NCBI GenBank assembly: GCA_022571885.1
Contig: JACZWZ010000007.1
Location: forward strand, 4,493 to 38,929
Direction of reading: 5' to 3'
DNA length: 34,437 bases
From: Acidobacteriota bacterium
GTDB taxonomy: Bacteria; Actinomycetota; Acidimicrobiia; Spongiisociales; UBA11373
The notes under the pieces were generated by a model, which saw nothing but the letters and a program-made list of their open reading frames with translations, was not told the origin of the DNA and searched no databases. Below are positions 1-7,839 of this stretch, one piece after another. The first letter of the stretch is position 1; each line of letters opens with the position of its first letter. Both the position numbers and the translations under genes were made by a program.

Positions 1-726
1 GTGGTCGGCACGTTTGCATTGGCGGGTCCAGGCAGAGCCGGCCTCCCCGACGACACTCTGACGGGAACCTTTGCATTTGCGGCCCCGCCCGGTGTGGAAC
101 CGAGCCGCGTGTTGCTCTTTGGCGACGCCTCCACGCTTCCCGGAACCTCGCGTGATATCGACGGTCTCGGGTATCGGGTGTTCGTGCCGCCGTATCCGAC
201 ATCCTCCGAGGCCTTTTTGAACGAAGAGCGACTCGGTGACCAGGCGTTGCAGTCGTTGCTGGAGGATCTGATCGACGGGCGGTCACGGCGCGCCGGGTCG
301 GCCTTGGCCGACTTCGGCATCGGATGGGTGGCGTTTACCGAGTCGAGTCCTCTCGAGGCGTTGTTCGAGTCGCAGTTGGATCTGGTGACCCTGCGATCAC
401 TCGACTTCCCGGTTTTTCGAAACGAGGCGCCCGCGGCAATTGTGAGATCGAGCGATGGCGCGGTTTGGCTCGCAGAGGGCACCGGTTATTCGGCTCCCGA
501 CGGTGGGTCTACCGGTGAGGTGTTTGTGGCCGCCAACGCCGACTTCCGGTGGGGTCCGGGTGATTGGTCACAGTCGGATTGGGGCAATCTGATCTCGACG
601 ACCGGATCTGAGATTCGGTTCTCCGCCTACGGGCCCCGTCGGCTGGCTGCGTTCGGTGCGTTGCTCTGGCTGCTGGGTTTGGGGGCCGCCTTCTTCGCTG
701 CACGCATCAGGTGGAATCGGCGATGA
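1..726 (+). CDS. C-terminal part of a large membrane protein (putative glycosyltransferase-linked), 5' truncated
   Basis: The reading frame is open from the first base, so this is the tail of a gene that begins outside the window; the GTG at base 1 is probably an internal codon. The 241 visible residues hold a soluble part followed by one hydrophobic segment near the C-terminus (LAAFGALLWLLGLGAAFFAA) and a basic end (RIRWNRR), which suggests a periplasmic or extracytoplasmic domain anchored by a last membrane helix. Its stop overlaps the start of the DUF5719 gene (ATGA). In Actinobacteria the gene before DUF5719 is often a very long GT2-type glycosyltransferase with a membrane C-terminus, and that is my best guess. 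No catalytic motif is visible in this fragment, so the function is inferred only from context. Confidence 0.6.
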   Translation: MVGTFALAGPGRAGLPDDTLTGTFAFAAPPGVEPSRVLLFGDASTLPGTSRDIDGLGYRVFVPPYPTSSEAFLNEERLGDQALQSLLEDLIDGRSRRAGSALADFGIGWVAFTESSPLEALFESQLDLVTLRSLDFPVFRNEAPAAIVRSSDGAVWLAEGTGYSAPDGGSTGEVFVAANADFRWGPGDWSQSDWGNLISTTGSEIRFSAYGPRRLAAFGALLWLLGLGAAFFAARIRWNRR

Positions 727-2054
727 AACGAGCCCTCGTCGCCGCCTTGATCTTGGCGCTCGGAGCTCTGGCGGCGGCCCTCCCAACCCCAGAACCAGCG
801 GCTGGCCCTCTGGCGGGGCTACTCATCGATCGGCCGGGAATCGATTCCCCGGTGGATGCCAGCATCTGGTACTGCCCGTGGGCTCAGGCGAACGCCGGAC
901 GCGACTCGTTCTTTGGTGTTGCTTCGATCGCGGCTGCCGACGCCGAGTTCACATTCCCGGTGGCGATTCCGGGAGAGCCGCCCGATCAGGCTTCGACGGG
1001 GACGCTCGGACCGGGTGCCTCGATACTGACGCTCTCCGACATCGCTCAGCGAGGCGACTCACCCGGATTCGTCGAGTTCAGTGGCGGCCCGGCTGCGGCC
1101 AGCGTGACGGTCATGGGCGAGGTGTTGACAGCCGACTCTTGTGTATCTCAGGGTCCCGACGAGTGGTTCTTTGCCGGCGGGTCGACTCTCAGCGGAGAGC
1201 GGCTGAGGCTCAGATTGTTCAATCCCTTCCCGGAGACCGCCAAGGTGACCGTCACCGGATTCAGCGAGATCGGCGTGGAGGCACTTGGCGAACTGCGATC
1301 GGTGTCGATCAATTCCAGGTCGTGGCGCGACATCGATTTCGAGGAGATGCTTCGGCAACGCCAGGCACTGGTGATCTCGGTCCGGGTAGATGAGGGCCTG
1401 GTCATTCCCGCGATGTCGTATTCCCAGGGTGACGACGAGGCTTGGTGGATCGGCTCGGGCCTTTCCAGAGAGTGGGAGTTTCCGATCGTTCGAACCGACG
1501 GTCTCGAAAACGGAGTGGTCGTGGTGGGAAATCCCAACTTGACGGAGGTAATCGTCACCGTCGATGTGTACACCTCCGAAGGCCCTGAACGGTCTGCCTT
1601 CGAGTTCGTGCTGGCGCCGGAGGCGCCGCTGCGAATCGATCTCGGGTCGGTGTCCGGGGGCGCGGTGGGGGTGCGAATTTCGGCCACGGCTCAGGTAGCG
1701 GCAGGAGTCGTGGCGAGTGGAGAAGCCGGGACCGCGGTCACCGGGGGAGCTTCGGCGCCCGCCCGGGTTTGGCTTCTTCCCGGGTTACGCTCGGTTGGGC
1801 TCAACCAGGGGACGTTGTGGCTGATGAACTCCGGATTTGAGCAGATATCTGTCACCGTCAGTGTGTTGACGGGAGCCGCTGCGGTCAACTCGCAAATCGT
1901 GGTTGAGCCGGGGACCCAGGTGGCGGTGCCGATCTCCGATCCCGATGCGCTCGGTGTTCTCGTGGAGTCGAACGACCCGTTCACGGCCGCGTGGTCGGTC
2001 GAAGGGCCTTCCGGCGGTGCTTTCAGCGCCGGGCTCGCCGTCATCGATGAGTGA
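723..2054 (+). CDS. DUF5719 family secreted protein
   Basis: I place the start at ATG 723 (MKRALVAALILALGALAAAL), which overlaps the upstream stop as ATGA and begins directly with a signal peptide; the GTG start at 711 in the ORF track only adds four residues. The mature part, about 420 residues, is rich in Val, Gly, Ser and Thr and looks like repeated beta-sandwich strands, with the WYCPW-type segment early in the mature protein that I associate with DUF5719. The function of the family is unknown. It is exported and co-encoded with the membrane protein before it and a thioredoxin-like protein after it (8-bp overlap), so a role in cell-envelope assembly is plausible but unproven. Confidence 0.72.
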   Translation: MKRALVAALILALGALAAALPTPEPAAGPLAGLLIDRPGIDSPVDASIWYCPWAQANAGRDSFFGVASIAAADAEFTFPVAIPGEPPDQASTGTLGPGASILTLSDIAQRGDSPGFVEFSGGPAAASVTVMGEVLTADSCVSQGPDEWFFAGGSTLSGERLRLRLFNPFPETAKVTVTGFSEIGVEALGELRSVSINSRSWRDIDFEEMLRQRQALVISVRVDEGLVIPAMSYSQGDDEAWWIGSGLSREWEFPIVRTDGLENGVVVVGNPNLTEVIVTVDVYTSEGPERSAFEFVLAPEAPLRIDLGSVSGGAVGVRISATAQVAAGVVASGEAGTAVTGGASAPARVWLLPGLRSVGLNQGTLWLMNSGFEQISVTVSVLTGAAAVNSQIVVEPGTQVAVPISDPDALGVLVESNDPFTAAWSVEGPSGGAFSAGLAVIDE

Positions 2055-2424
2055 GTGGGTGGCACCCGTGATTCTCACGGCTGCCGCGGTAGGTGTTGTC
2101 CTCGGAGTCGCCTATTGGGGCCACCGGCGTGAGCGACGCACCGCGATGACCTCGCAATTGCGTCTCGACGGTGTCGAGGGTGCGGTGTTGTTCTTTTCCG
2201 ATGTTGCCTGCAGGCGTTGCGATCTGGTTCGGGATCGCTTGGAGTCCATCGGTGCCGACTTTGTCGAGATCGCCTTCAATCACGAACCGGAGCTTCAGAG
2301 GGCCATCGGTGTGGTGGGCGTTCCTCTCTTGGTGATCCGCGACGACAGTGACACGATTGTGGGGCGAATGGCCGGTGTGCCGTCGGCCAGGCGGATCGGT
2401 CGAGCGCTGGCTCGGTCTCGTTGA
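2047..2424 (+). CDS. membrane-anchored thioredoxin/glutaredoxin-like protein
   Basis: The ORF track starts at 1903, but the first 48 codons there run inside the DUF5719 gene. ATG 2047 (MSEWVAPVILTAAAVG) overlaps the DUF5719 stop by 8 bp and gives a 125-residue protein. Residues 5-24 form one membrane helix, followed by a basic stretch (HRRERR) and a short thioredoxin-like domain: strand GAVLFFSD, then CRRC at the position of the redox CxxC, and later the GVVGVPLLVI segment with the cis-Pro expected after the active site. It could reduce or isomerise disulfides in the partner envelope proteins, or be a regulatory thioredoxin fold. The side of the membrane is not certain. Confidence 0.6.
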   Translation: MSEWVAPVILTAAAVGVVLGVAYWGHRRERRTAMTSQLRLDGVEGAVLFFSDVACRRCDLVRDRLESIGADFVEIAFNHEPELQRAIGVVGVPLLVIRDDSDTIVGRMAGVPSARRIGRALARSR

Positions 2425-2456
2425 ATTCCGGGGGAGCGGCGATCTGGATGGCGTCA

Positions 2457-2478
2457 TTAATCACATCAATGTGATTAA
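2457..2478. promoter_or_regulatory. 22-bp AT-rich inverted repeat upstream of the DUF3499 gene, probable operator
   Basis: Two perfect 10-bp arms, TTAATCACAT and ATGTGATTAA, are separated by CA. The site is much more AT-rich than its surroundings and ends 10 bp before the DUF3499 start codon. Half-site orientation (TCACA..TGTGA) is opposite to the classical Crp arrangement. A possible -10 (TAAACT, 2476-2481) overlaps its right arm and would start transcription at or next to the ATG, giving a leaderless mRNA, in agreement with the lack of a Shine-Dalgarno sequence there. I infer a repressor site; the regulator is unknown. Confidence 0.55.
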
Positions 2479-2488
2479 ACTTGCGGCC

Positions 2489-2716
2489 ATGACCGAGTTC
2501 TGTGTTCGCTGTTCTGCTCCCGCCGGCATCGTGATGTCGTTCGCATATGTCGATCGGGCGGTGTGGCTCGATGACCTGGTTGAACCCGTCGTCCCCGGAT
2601 CGGCATACGCAATGTGCGAGAAGCACGCCGGGCGGCTCACACCCCCGGTCGGCTGGACATTGGTGGATCGACGTACCGCGGCGCGCCCGCTGTTCGCATC
2701 GCTCGAAGTTGCCTAG
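2489..2716 (+). CDS. DUF3499 family protein
   Basis: The ORF track begins at 2348, but the family-like sequence begins at ATG 2489 (MTEFCVRCSAPAGIVMSFAY), giving 75 residues. Characteristic points are the N-terminal CVRCSAPA knuckle, the VDRAVWL strand, the AYAMCEKHAGRLTPPVGW block and a variable tail. The Cys residues (FCVRC and MCEKH) could form a small metal site. DUF3499 is an actinobacterial family of unknown function usually found near whiB2 and phosphomannomutase, and here manB follows about 4 kb later. The mRNA is probably leaderless, and the AT-rich inverted repeat just upstream suggests that it has its own regulation and is not only read from the DUF5719 operon. Confidence 0.75.
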   Translation: MTEFCVRCSAPAGIVMSFAYVDRAVWLDDLVEPVVPGSAYAMCEKHAGRLTPPVGWTLVDRRTAARPLFASLEVA

Positions 2717-2877
2717 TGCCCCGACCGGCAGTGTTCGCCGGGTTCAGGGCCTCCACAGACGCCTCTGGCTGAGTCCTCGAATGCACGGTCTAGTGCGCCT
2801 TCGCCCGAGGTCCGCGCCAGAGCCACCGTGGCCTCGCCCCGAACGTCACCGGCGCCGCCGGCCAGGGCACTAAGCCG

Positions 2878-3195
2878 GTGCCGATCGACCGGGACGTCCT
2901 CGAGGCTGTTCGGGAGATGGATGAGCATGATCTGCGGCGCCTCCTCATCTTGGCCAGGGCACGCCTCGAGAATCGGGGATTCTCTTTCGAAGCGGCCTCC
3001 GGTCCGGATGTCAGTCTTCGTGAGCAGTGGGTTCGTTGTGGCAAGGAAGCATGCTCCAAGTGCCCGCATGGACCCTATTGGTATGCCTTCTGGAGCGAGG
3101 ATGGTCGGAGGCGCTCCCGGTACGTCGGGAAACTCGACGAAGAATCAGTCAATCCCGTAGGCATCGCTGCCGAACCTGCCCCGAGTGGAGAATGA
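2878..3195 (+). CDS. DUF6788-like small cysteine protein
   Basis: A 105-residue protein with a GTG start. The first half (residues 1-45) is a predicted helical region (MDEHDLRRLLILARARLENRG). The second half holds WVRCGKEACSKCPHGPYWYAFW followed by RRRSRYVGKL, a pattern I associate with DUF6788: a Cys cluster, then HGPYWY and a basic strand. It may be a small nucleic-acid-binding module, but no function is established. The stop lies 10 bp before the next start, whose Shine-Dalgarno sequence it contains, so the two are probably co-transcribed. No clear ribosome site is visible for the GTG, so the exact start is uncertain. Confidence 0.6.
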   Translation: MPIDRDVLEAVREMDEHDLRRLLILARARLENRGFSFEAASGPDVSLREQWVRCGKEACSKCPHGPYWYAFWSEDGRRRSRYVGKLDEESVNPVGIAAEPAPSGE

Positions 3196-3205
3196 GGAGG
3201 AAGGT

Positions 3206-3403
3206 ATGAGTCGTAGGCGTGAGCCGTCGACGATCAAGTGCTCTGAGTGCGGGGCGTCCGACGCCATCCAGATCGAGATCACTCTCCCGGATCAAACCGA
3301 CGTGACGTTCAACTCCTGCCATCGGTGTGAACACCGGTGGTGGAAGTCGGGGGCCGAGGTGCTCGACCTGACGACCCTGCTGGAGAAGGCTCGGCGGCGC
3401 TGA
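3206..3403 (+). CDS. small zinc-ribbon protein
   Basis: ATG 3206 is preceded by an excellent Shine-Dalgarno sequence (GAGGAGGAAGG), so I prefer it over the ORF-track start at 3185. The 65-residue product has two Cys pairs, CSECGASD near residue 13 and CHRCEHRWW near residue 38, forming a four-Cys zinc ribbon. The second knuckle followed by RWW resembles the C-terminal zinc ribbon of TFIIS and RNA polymerase small subunits. It could bind nucleic acid or a polymerase-like partner; nothing in the sequence says which. It is the third small Cys-rich protein in a row after DUF3499 and the DUF6788-like protein. Confidence 0.6.
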   Translation: MSRRREPSTIKCSECGASDAIQIEITLPDQTDVTFNSCHRCEHRWWKSGAEVLDLTTLLEKARRR

Positions 3404-3440
3404 ACCATTGCGGGCGCGGCAGCGTTAGCCTGCTGAAACC

Positions 3441-5600
3441 GTGACTGCCTCGAGCCGGGCGCCATCGCGCCGCATCGATATCGACCGCCCTTGGATTCGC
3501 TTCGCCGTGCCGGCGCTCCTCACTCTGGGGGCGCTGCTGGCGTTCGGGTTCATGCGGCCCGACCGTCTGTTCCTGGCGAACACTCCGACCGGCGGCGACA
3601 TGGGAGCCCACGTGCTGGTGCCCGCCTACATCCGCGACACCTTGTTGCCGAGTGGCCGTCTGCTGGGGTGGAGCAATGACTGGTACGCCGGGTTTCCGAT
3701 CCTGTACTTCTACTTTCCGTTGCCGGCGTACACAATCGTGTTGCTCGATGTGTTCGTGCCCTATGGAGTCGCCTTCAAGCTGGTGACCGTTGCCGGCTTG
3801 GTTGCGCTGCCGTTCGCCGCCTATGTGTTCGCCAGGGGGATGGGGTTGGCGAAGTCGGTGTCGGTGGTGGCGGGCATTGCGGGCGGGACCTTCATATTCA
3901 TGGAGTCGTTCTCGATCTTTGGCGCCAATACGCTGTCGACCCTCGCCGGGGAGTACTCGTTCTCTTGGTCGTTCGCCTTGTCGTTCGCCTACCTCGGTCT
4001 CCTCATGAAGAACGTGCGCGAAGGGAGGGGGTTTACTGCGTCTACCGGCGTGTTGCTTGCCCTCACTGCGCTCACCCACCTCATCACCACCGTCGTCGTT
4101 GTTCTGGTGTCTCTCCCGCTGCTGTTCAGGCGACGCGGGCCGGCGATACTCGTCGGGAGTTGGGTCGTCGGATTCGGCATTGCAGCCTTTTGGGCACTGC
4201 CGCTCTTGGCGACGGTTTCGTATACCACGGACATGAGGTGGTTCCCGATCACCGGGTTCGATGCCGTCTTCCCGCGAGAGCTGTGGCCGGTCTTGGTGCT
4301 CGCCGGCGGCGGACTCGCATATTCGATTTGGCGCCGGGTGACACTGGGGCCGGTCTTGGCGCTGCTGGTGATGCCGGTTGCCGGCTACTTCATCATCCAA
4401 TATGTCGACTTTCGCAAGCTGTATAACGCCAGGTTGCTCCCGTTCTGGTTCTTTACGGTGTTCCTGCTTGCCGGCATAGCCGTTGGTGCCGTTGCCAAGT
4501 CGATCGCGCAACGGGTTCGGGGTGGAACGGAAGTGCGGTGGGTTGCGGCCGCGGTGGGCGTGGTCTTTTTCCTGACTGTGGCCGGCTTGGGTGTCAACAA
4601 GGCGCCGAAGTGGGCGACTTGGAACTACAGCGGCTACGAGGCCAAGGCTGTGTACGCCTACGGAGAGGATGGCGAGGAGATTCTCCAGACCGACTACTGG
4701 GCGGAGTATTCGGGTCTGATGGCCACGCTCGACTCCCTGCCGGATGGCAGGGTGATGTGGGAGGCCAACAGCGACCTCAACAGATACGGAACTCCGATGG
4801 CGCTGATGCTTACCGGATACTGGGTCGAGGGCCACCCTTCGATGGAAGGCCTGCTCTTCGAGTCTTCGTTGACCACGCCGTTCCATTTCATCAACGCGTC
4901 GGAAGTGAGCCAGCGCCCTTCGAACCCCATCCCCGGCCTTCCGTACTCAGGCCTGAATTTCGAGCGCGCGGTCAAACACTTGGCGGTGTTTGACGTTGAG
5001 TACTACGTGTCGTTCACCGAGTCGGCAACACAGGCTGCCCACGAGTTTGGCCTGGATGTCGCCGCGGTATCCGACCCGTTTACCGTCTTCCGGCTCCCGC
5101 CGGCCTCGCTGGTCGATATCGCGTCGTTCGAGCCGGCAGTGTGGGACGGTGATGACACCTTCGTCGATGCTGCGATCGACTGGTACGACCAAGTCGAGAG
5201 CCTCGATCGGTGGATCGTCGAGGATGGCCCTGCGGCGTGGCGTCGGATCGACAATGTGTCACTTCGAAGCCGCCAGGTGATCACGACGTCCGGCGTGGTG
5301 ACTGATATCGTCCTTGAGGATCATCGAATCTCGTTCTCGACCACTGCGGTGGGAGTGCCCCACCTGGTGAAGGTCTCGTGGTTCCCCAACTGGTCCGCCT
5401 CCGGCGCTGATGGACCATATCGCGCCGCACCTTCGCTGATGATCGTGGTACCGACTCAGCAGGACGTGGTCATCGATTTCAAGGAACGACTCCCGGAGAT
5501 GGTCGGGAAGGCGATGTCGGCGGCGACCATCCTCGGGTTGGGCACCATGGCGTTCATTCGGCGGAAGGGTCGGCGGCCGGCGGCCGCCTCCCGCGATTAG
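3441..5600 (+). CDS. large polytopic membrane protein, PTPS-related/GT-C-like
   Basis: A 719-residue protein (GTG start) with about ten membrane segments in residues 20-385 and a roughly 300-residue extracytoplasmic C-terminal region closed by a last helix near residue 695. After the first helix comes TPTGGDMGAHVLVP and then WYAGFPILYFYFPLPA, typical of the membrane family called 6-pyruvoyl-tetrahydropterin-synthase-related, which resembles GT-C glycosyltransferases in topology. The acidic first-loop residues (GGDMGAH) are where GT-C enzymes carry catalytic acid. It may transfer a lipid-linked sugar to an envelope glycan or protein; the substrate cannot be read. Its stop codon lies inside a 7-bp tandem array (GCGATTA), so the extreme C-terminus may have been altered by the neighbouring repeat element. 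Confidence 0.62.
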   Translation: MTASSRAPSRRIDIDRPWIRFAVPALLTLGALLAFGFMRPDRLFLANTPTGGDMGAHVLVPAYIRDTLLPSGRLLGWSNDWYAGFPILYFYFPLPAYTIVLLDVFVPYGVAFKLVTVAGLVALPFAAYVFARGMGLAKSVSVVAGIAGGTFIFMESFSIFGANTLSTLAGEYSFSWSFALSFAYLGLLMKNVREGRGFTASTGVLLALTALTHLITTVVVVLVSLPLLFRRRGPAILVGSWVVGFGIAAFWALPLLATVSYTTDMRWFPITGFDAVFPRELWPVLVLAGGGLAYSIWRRVTLGPVLALLVMPVAGYFIIQYVDFRKLYNARLLPFWFFTVFLLAGIAVGAVAKSIAQRVRGGTEVRWVAAAVGVVFFLTVAGLGVNKAPKWATWNYSGYEAKAVYAYGEDGEEILQTDYWAEYSGLMATLDSLPDGRVMWEANSDLNRYGTPMALMLTGYWVEGHPSMEGLLFESSLTTPFHFINASEVSQRPSNPIPGLPYSGLNFERAVKHLAVFDVEYYVSFTESATQAAHEFGLDVAAVSDPFTVFRLPPASLVDIASFEPAVWDGDDTFVDAAIDWYDQVESLDRWIVEDGPAAWRRIDNVSLRSRQVITTSGVVTDIVLEDHRISFSTTAVGVPHLVKVSWFPNWSASGADGPYRAAPSLMIVVPTQQDVVIDFKERLPEMVGKAMSAATILGLGTMAFIRRKGRRPAAASRD

Positions 5601-5613
5601 CGATTAGCCCTTA
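5593..5613. repeat. heptamer array (GCGATTA)2-3 across a stop codon
   Basis: GCGATTA, GCGATTA, GCCCTTA in direct succession. The stop codon TAG of the 719-residue membrane protein (5598-5600) is made by the first two copies. It adjoins the double-hairpin repeat that follows, exactly as the (TTGCTAA)5 array adjoins the related copy upstream of prfB. Confidence 0.7.
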
Positions 5614-5687
5614 GCAAGAGAGAATCACTCCCCCCTCGAGGGGGAGTCGACCGACGAAGTCGGTCGGAGAGGGGGCCCTCCGACTCC
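5614..5687 (+). repeat. modular double-hairpin repeat, copy A (likely bidirectional terminator)
   Basis: Hairpin 1 is ACTCCCCCC-TCGA-GGGGGAGT, hairpin 2 is CGACCGAC-GAA-GTCGGTCG, and the unit ends with GGGGGCCCTCCGACTCCG. It lies between two convergent genes (membrane protein plus, GT2 minus), so it may end transcription from both sides. The first 30 bp counted from 5611 recur exactly, inverted, at 19858-19887, and the end motif recurs at 10.2 kb and 19.56 kb. The family is therefore dispersed and not a local hairpin. Confidence 0.8.
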
Positions 5688-5723
5688 GGGGACTTGCCGC
5701 GCGACGGCGGCTGGGCCCGAGAT

Positions 5724-6449
5724 TCACTCGCCGGCCTGGTGCCGGGCCTCGTTGCGCAGCGACCTGCGTATCCGCCACAGTCCGACCAGAGTCCGCGGGA
5801 TCCGTTTGACGAACGAGGATCGAGCCGTCCGCAGCTCCTCGACGGTGGCCGGAACTTCGGCGATCCGATAACCGGCGCGCTCGGCGCGGATCACGAGTTC
5901 GGTGTCGAACAGGTCCTGGGTGGATTCGACCGCAGGTACAAGCGTTTCGACGACGGACCGTCGAATCATCTTCATGCCGTGGGTGTCCGTCACCTCAGAT
6001 CGGAAGAGCATTTTGAGCACTATGTTGAAGCCCCAGGTGCCGAGCCGGCGCAGCAGGGATCGTCTGTCGTCGGATCCAGCGACCCGCTTCGATGCGAGCA
6101 CGATGTCGGCGGAATCCTTGATTCGAAGACCGGTGCGGATGAAGTCGGCCGAGAAATAGTCAATGTCGAAATTGACGATCCAGGCGCCCTTTGCCCGAAG
6201 GAAACCGGCTCGCATCGCCGCTCCGTAATCCGGTTCGGGCAGTCTGATCATCGTCACCCGATCGTCGGTGTCGCTGATTCGGGAGACGATCTCAGCAGTG
6301 GCGTCCGTCGATCCGTTTTCGGCGATGATGACCTCGAATACCTCTCCCAACGACTCCATCGACTCGATGAGACGGGGAAGGGCAGAGTCGATGAACCCCG
6401 CCTCATTATGGACAGGGATCACTGCGCTGACGGCGGGAGTCGAAGGCAT
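5724..6449 (-). CDS. family 2 glycosyltransferase (polyprenyl-phosphate sugar transferase-like)
   Basis: I choose the start at 6449 (MPSTPAVSAVIPVHNE), because the ORF-track extension to 6521 would run through the divergent manB start. The product has 241 residues. The GT-A fold is clear: SAVIPVHNEAGFI at the N-terminus, EVIIAENGSTDAT for nucleotide-sugar binding, YGAAMRAGFLRAKG, and the metal-binding NFDIDYFS in place of the usual DxD. Later DTHGMKMIRR and FDTELVIRAERAG match dolichol-phosphate-mannose/glucose synthase relatives. There is no membrane segment, so it is probably cytosolic and acts on a polyprenyl-phosphate or similar acceptor. It is divergent from manB with only 49 bp between starts, which fits a shared mannose pathway but does not prove it. 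Confidence 0.8.
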   Translation of the reverse strand: MPSTPAVSAVIPVHNEAGFIDSALPRLIESMESLGEVFEVIIAENGSTDATAEIVSRISDTDDRVTMIRLPEPDYGAAMRAGFLRAKGAWIVNFDIDYFSADFIRTGLRIKDSADIVLASKRVAGSDDRRSLLRRLGTWGFNIVLKMLFRSEVTDTHGMKMIRRSVVETLVPAVESTQDLFDTELVIRAERAGYRIAEVPATVEELRTARSSFVKRIPRTLVGLWRIRRSLRNEARHQAGE

Positions 6450-6483
6450 GGGCGGGTGGAGTCTAGGGATGGGCTGTTCCCCG

Positions 6484-6489
6484 TAGAAT
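6484..6489 (+). promoter_or_regulatory. possible -10 box (TAGAAT) of manB
   Basis: TAGAAT is a close match to a housekeeping -10 and would place the transcript start about 3 nt before the manB ATG, giving a nearly leaderless mRNA. No Shine-Dalgarno sequence is present, which agrees. The -35 region is not convincing, hence the low confidence. Confidence 0.35.
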
Positions 6490-6498
6490 GACTGATCC

Positions 6499-7839
6499 AT
6501 GGATCTCGACGCCATCTTCAAGGCCTACGACGTTCGCGGAGTGGTGCCTACCGAGATCGACGAGGAGGCCGTCCGTCGGATCGGATATGGTTTCGCCCGG
6601 TTCGCCTCGGCAGACCGGATCGTGATCGGGCGGGATGCTCGAATTTCGTCGCCGGTGTTGGCGGCAGCTCTCTGCGACGGAATTCGGTCGGCCGGAGTCG
6701 ATGTCAGCGACCTCGGCATGATCACCACCGACATGGCGTATTTCGGCTCCGGGCACTTCGATCTTCCCGGAGCGATGGTCACCGCGTCTCACAACCCCAA
6801 GGGTTACAACGGGATAAAGCTGTGTCTGGAGGGCGCTGCTCCAGTCGGTGTCGACAGCGGTCTCATCGAGGTTCGAGAATTGGCGGAGGGTGAGCCACCC
6901 TCAGATCTCATAGGCAAGTACCGGGCGGACGACATCCTCGATCCATATGTGGATCATGTCCTCAGGGTGGCGGGGGCCGCGGCGATCGGTGATCTCAGAG
7001 TGGCGGTCGACGGCGGGAATGGTGTTGCCGGCGTCGCGATCCCATCCATCTTCGATCGGATTACGCCCGAAGTCATCGGACTCTTCCTTGATCCTGATGG
7101 GACCTTTCCCAACCACCACCCGGACCCGTTGCGGCCTGAGAATCTGGTTGATCTCACGGCCCTGATGGCGTGGGAACGCCCCGACATGGGAGTCGCTTTC
7201 GACGGTGACGCCGACCGTGCCTTCTTCATAGACGATGCCGGAGTCCCGGTTTCCGGCAGCACGATCACGGCCATGTTGGCCAAGTGGTTCCTCGCCGAAG
7301 ATTCCGGTATGAGCATCGTCCACAATCTGATCTGCTCGAAGGCGGTGCCGGAGACGATCCTGGCGGCCGGAGGTACGCCGGTGCGAACCAGGGTCGGCCA
7401 TTCCTACATCAAGCAGGTCATGAAGGACACCGGCGCCGCGTTCGGTGGCGAGCACAGCGGGCACTACTACTTCAAAGACAACTTCAACGCCGACTCCGGA
7501 ATTCTCGCCATGCTGATACTCATGCGGATCGTCACGGAGTCGGAGCAACCCCTGTCCGAGCTTCGTGGCGAATTCGAGCCTTACGCTCAGTCGGGCGAAA
7601 TCAATATGGTGGTCGCTGATCCGGAGGTAGAGGTCGATCGGATAGCCGGCGTCTTCAAGGGCGAAGATCGACTCGACGGCCTCACGGTCGACGTCGGTGA
7701 CGGGTGGTTCAACCTGCGGCCCTCGAATACCGAGCCGGTTCTGCGATTGAACGTCGAGGCGCCGGATGCGAAGGCAGTGGAGAAGCTGGTGGCCGAGGTG
7801 CGATCCCACATAGAGGAGGTCGGCGATGGCAGTTCCTGA
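6499..7839 (+). CDS. manB: phosphomannomutase/phosphoglucomutase
   Basis: A 446-residue alpha-D-phosphohexomutase, full length for the PMM/PGM group. It interconverts hexose 6-phosphate and hexose 1-phosphate in the cytosol, supplying mannose-1-phosphate for GDP-mannose or glucose-1-phosphate. All four signature loops are visible: the phosphoserine loop TASHNPKGYNG (Ser about 97), the metal loop DGDADR (about 235-240), the sugar-binding GEHSGHYYF (about 316) and the phosphate-binding RPSNTEPVLRL (about 406). The N-terminus IFKAYDVRG is also typical. The next gene (Trm112) begins inside its last codons, and a PMI-type cupin follows, so a mannose-activation cluster is likely. Whether mannose or glucose is preferred cannot be told from sequence. 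Confidence 0.92.
   Translation: MDLDAIFKAYDVRGVVPTEIDEEAVRRIGYGFARFASADRIVIGRDARISSPVLAAALCDGIRSAGVDVSDLGMITTDMAYFGSGHFDLPGAMVTASHNPKGYNGIKLCLEGAAPVGVDSGLIEVRELAEGEPPSDLIGKYRADDILDPYVDHVLRVAGAAAIGDLRVAVDGGNGVAGVAIPSIFDRITPEVIGLFLDPDGTFPNHHPDPLRPENLVDLTALMAWERPDMGVAFDGDADRAFFIDDAGVPVSGSTITAMLAKWFLAEDSGMSIVHNLICSKAVPETILAAGGTPVRTRVGHSYIKQVMKDTGAAFGGEHSGHYYFKDNFNADSGILAMLILMRIVTESEQPLSELRGEFEPYAQSGEINMVVADPEVEVDRIAGVFKGEDRLDGLTVDVGDGWFNLRPSNTEPVLRLNVEAPDAKAVEKLVAEVRSHIEEVGDGSS

Noticed and set aside
656-1393. 245-aa plus ORF
   Set aside because: It overlaps the DUF5719 gene in another frame, is rich in Arg/Gly/Ser and has no recognisable domain.
2457-2478. Intrinsic terminator of the DUF5719-thioredoxin operon
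   Set aside because: A 9-bp AT-rich stem without a T-run, placed 10 bp before the next start, fits an operator better than a terminator.
3309-4886. Long minus-strand ORF of 525 aa
   Set aside because: It lies opposite the 719-residue membrane protein gene, is rich in Arg, His, Gln and Pro with no domain, and is the usual shadow of a GC-rich gene.
5694-5707. Shared TGCCGCGCGACGG next to repeat copy A and next to the (TTGCTAA)5 array
   Set aside because: The 13-bp match is in the same strand orientation while the elements are opposite, so it is not clearly part of the element and may be chance.
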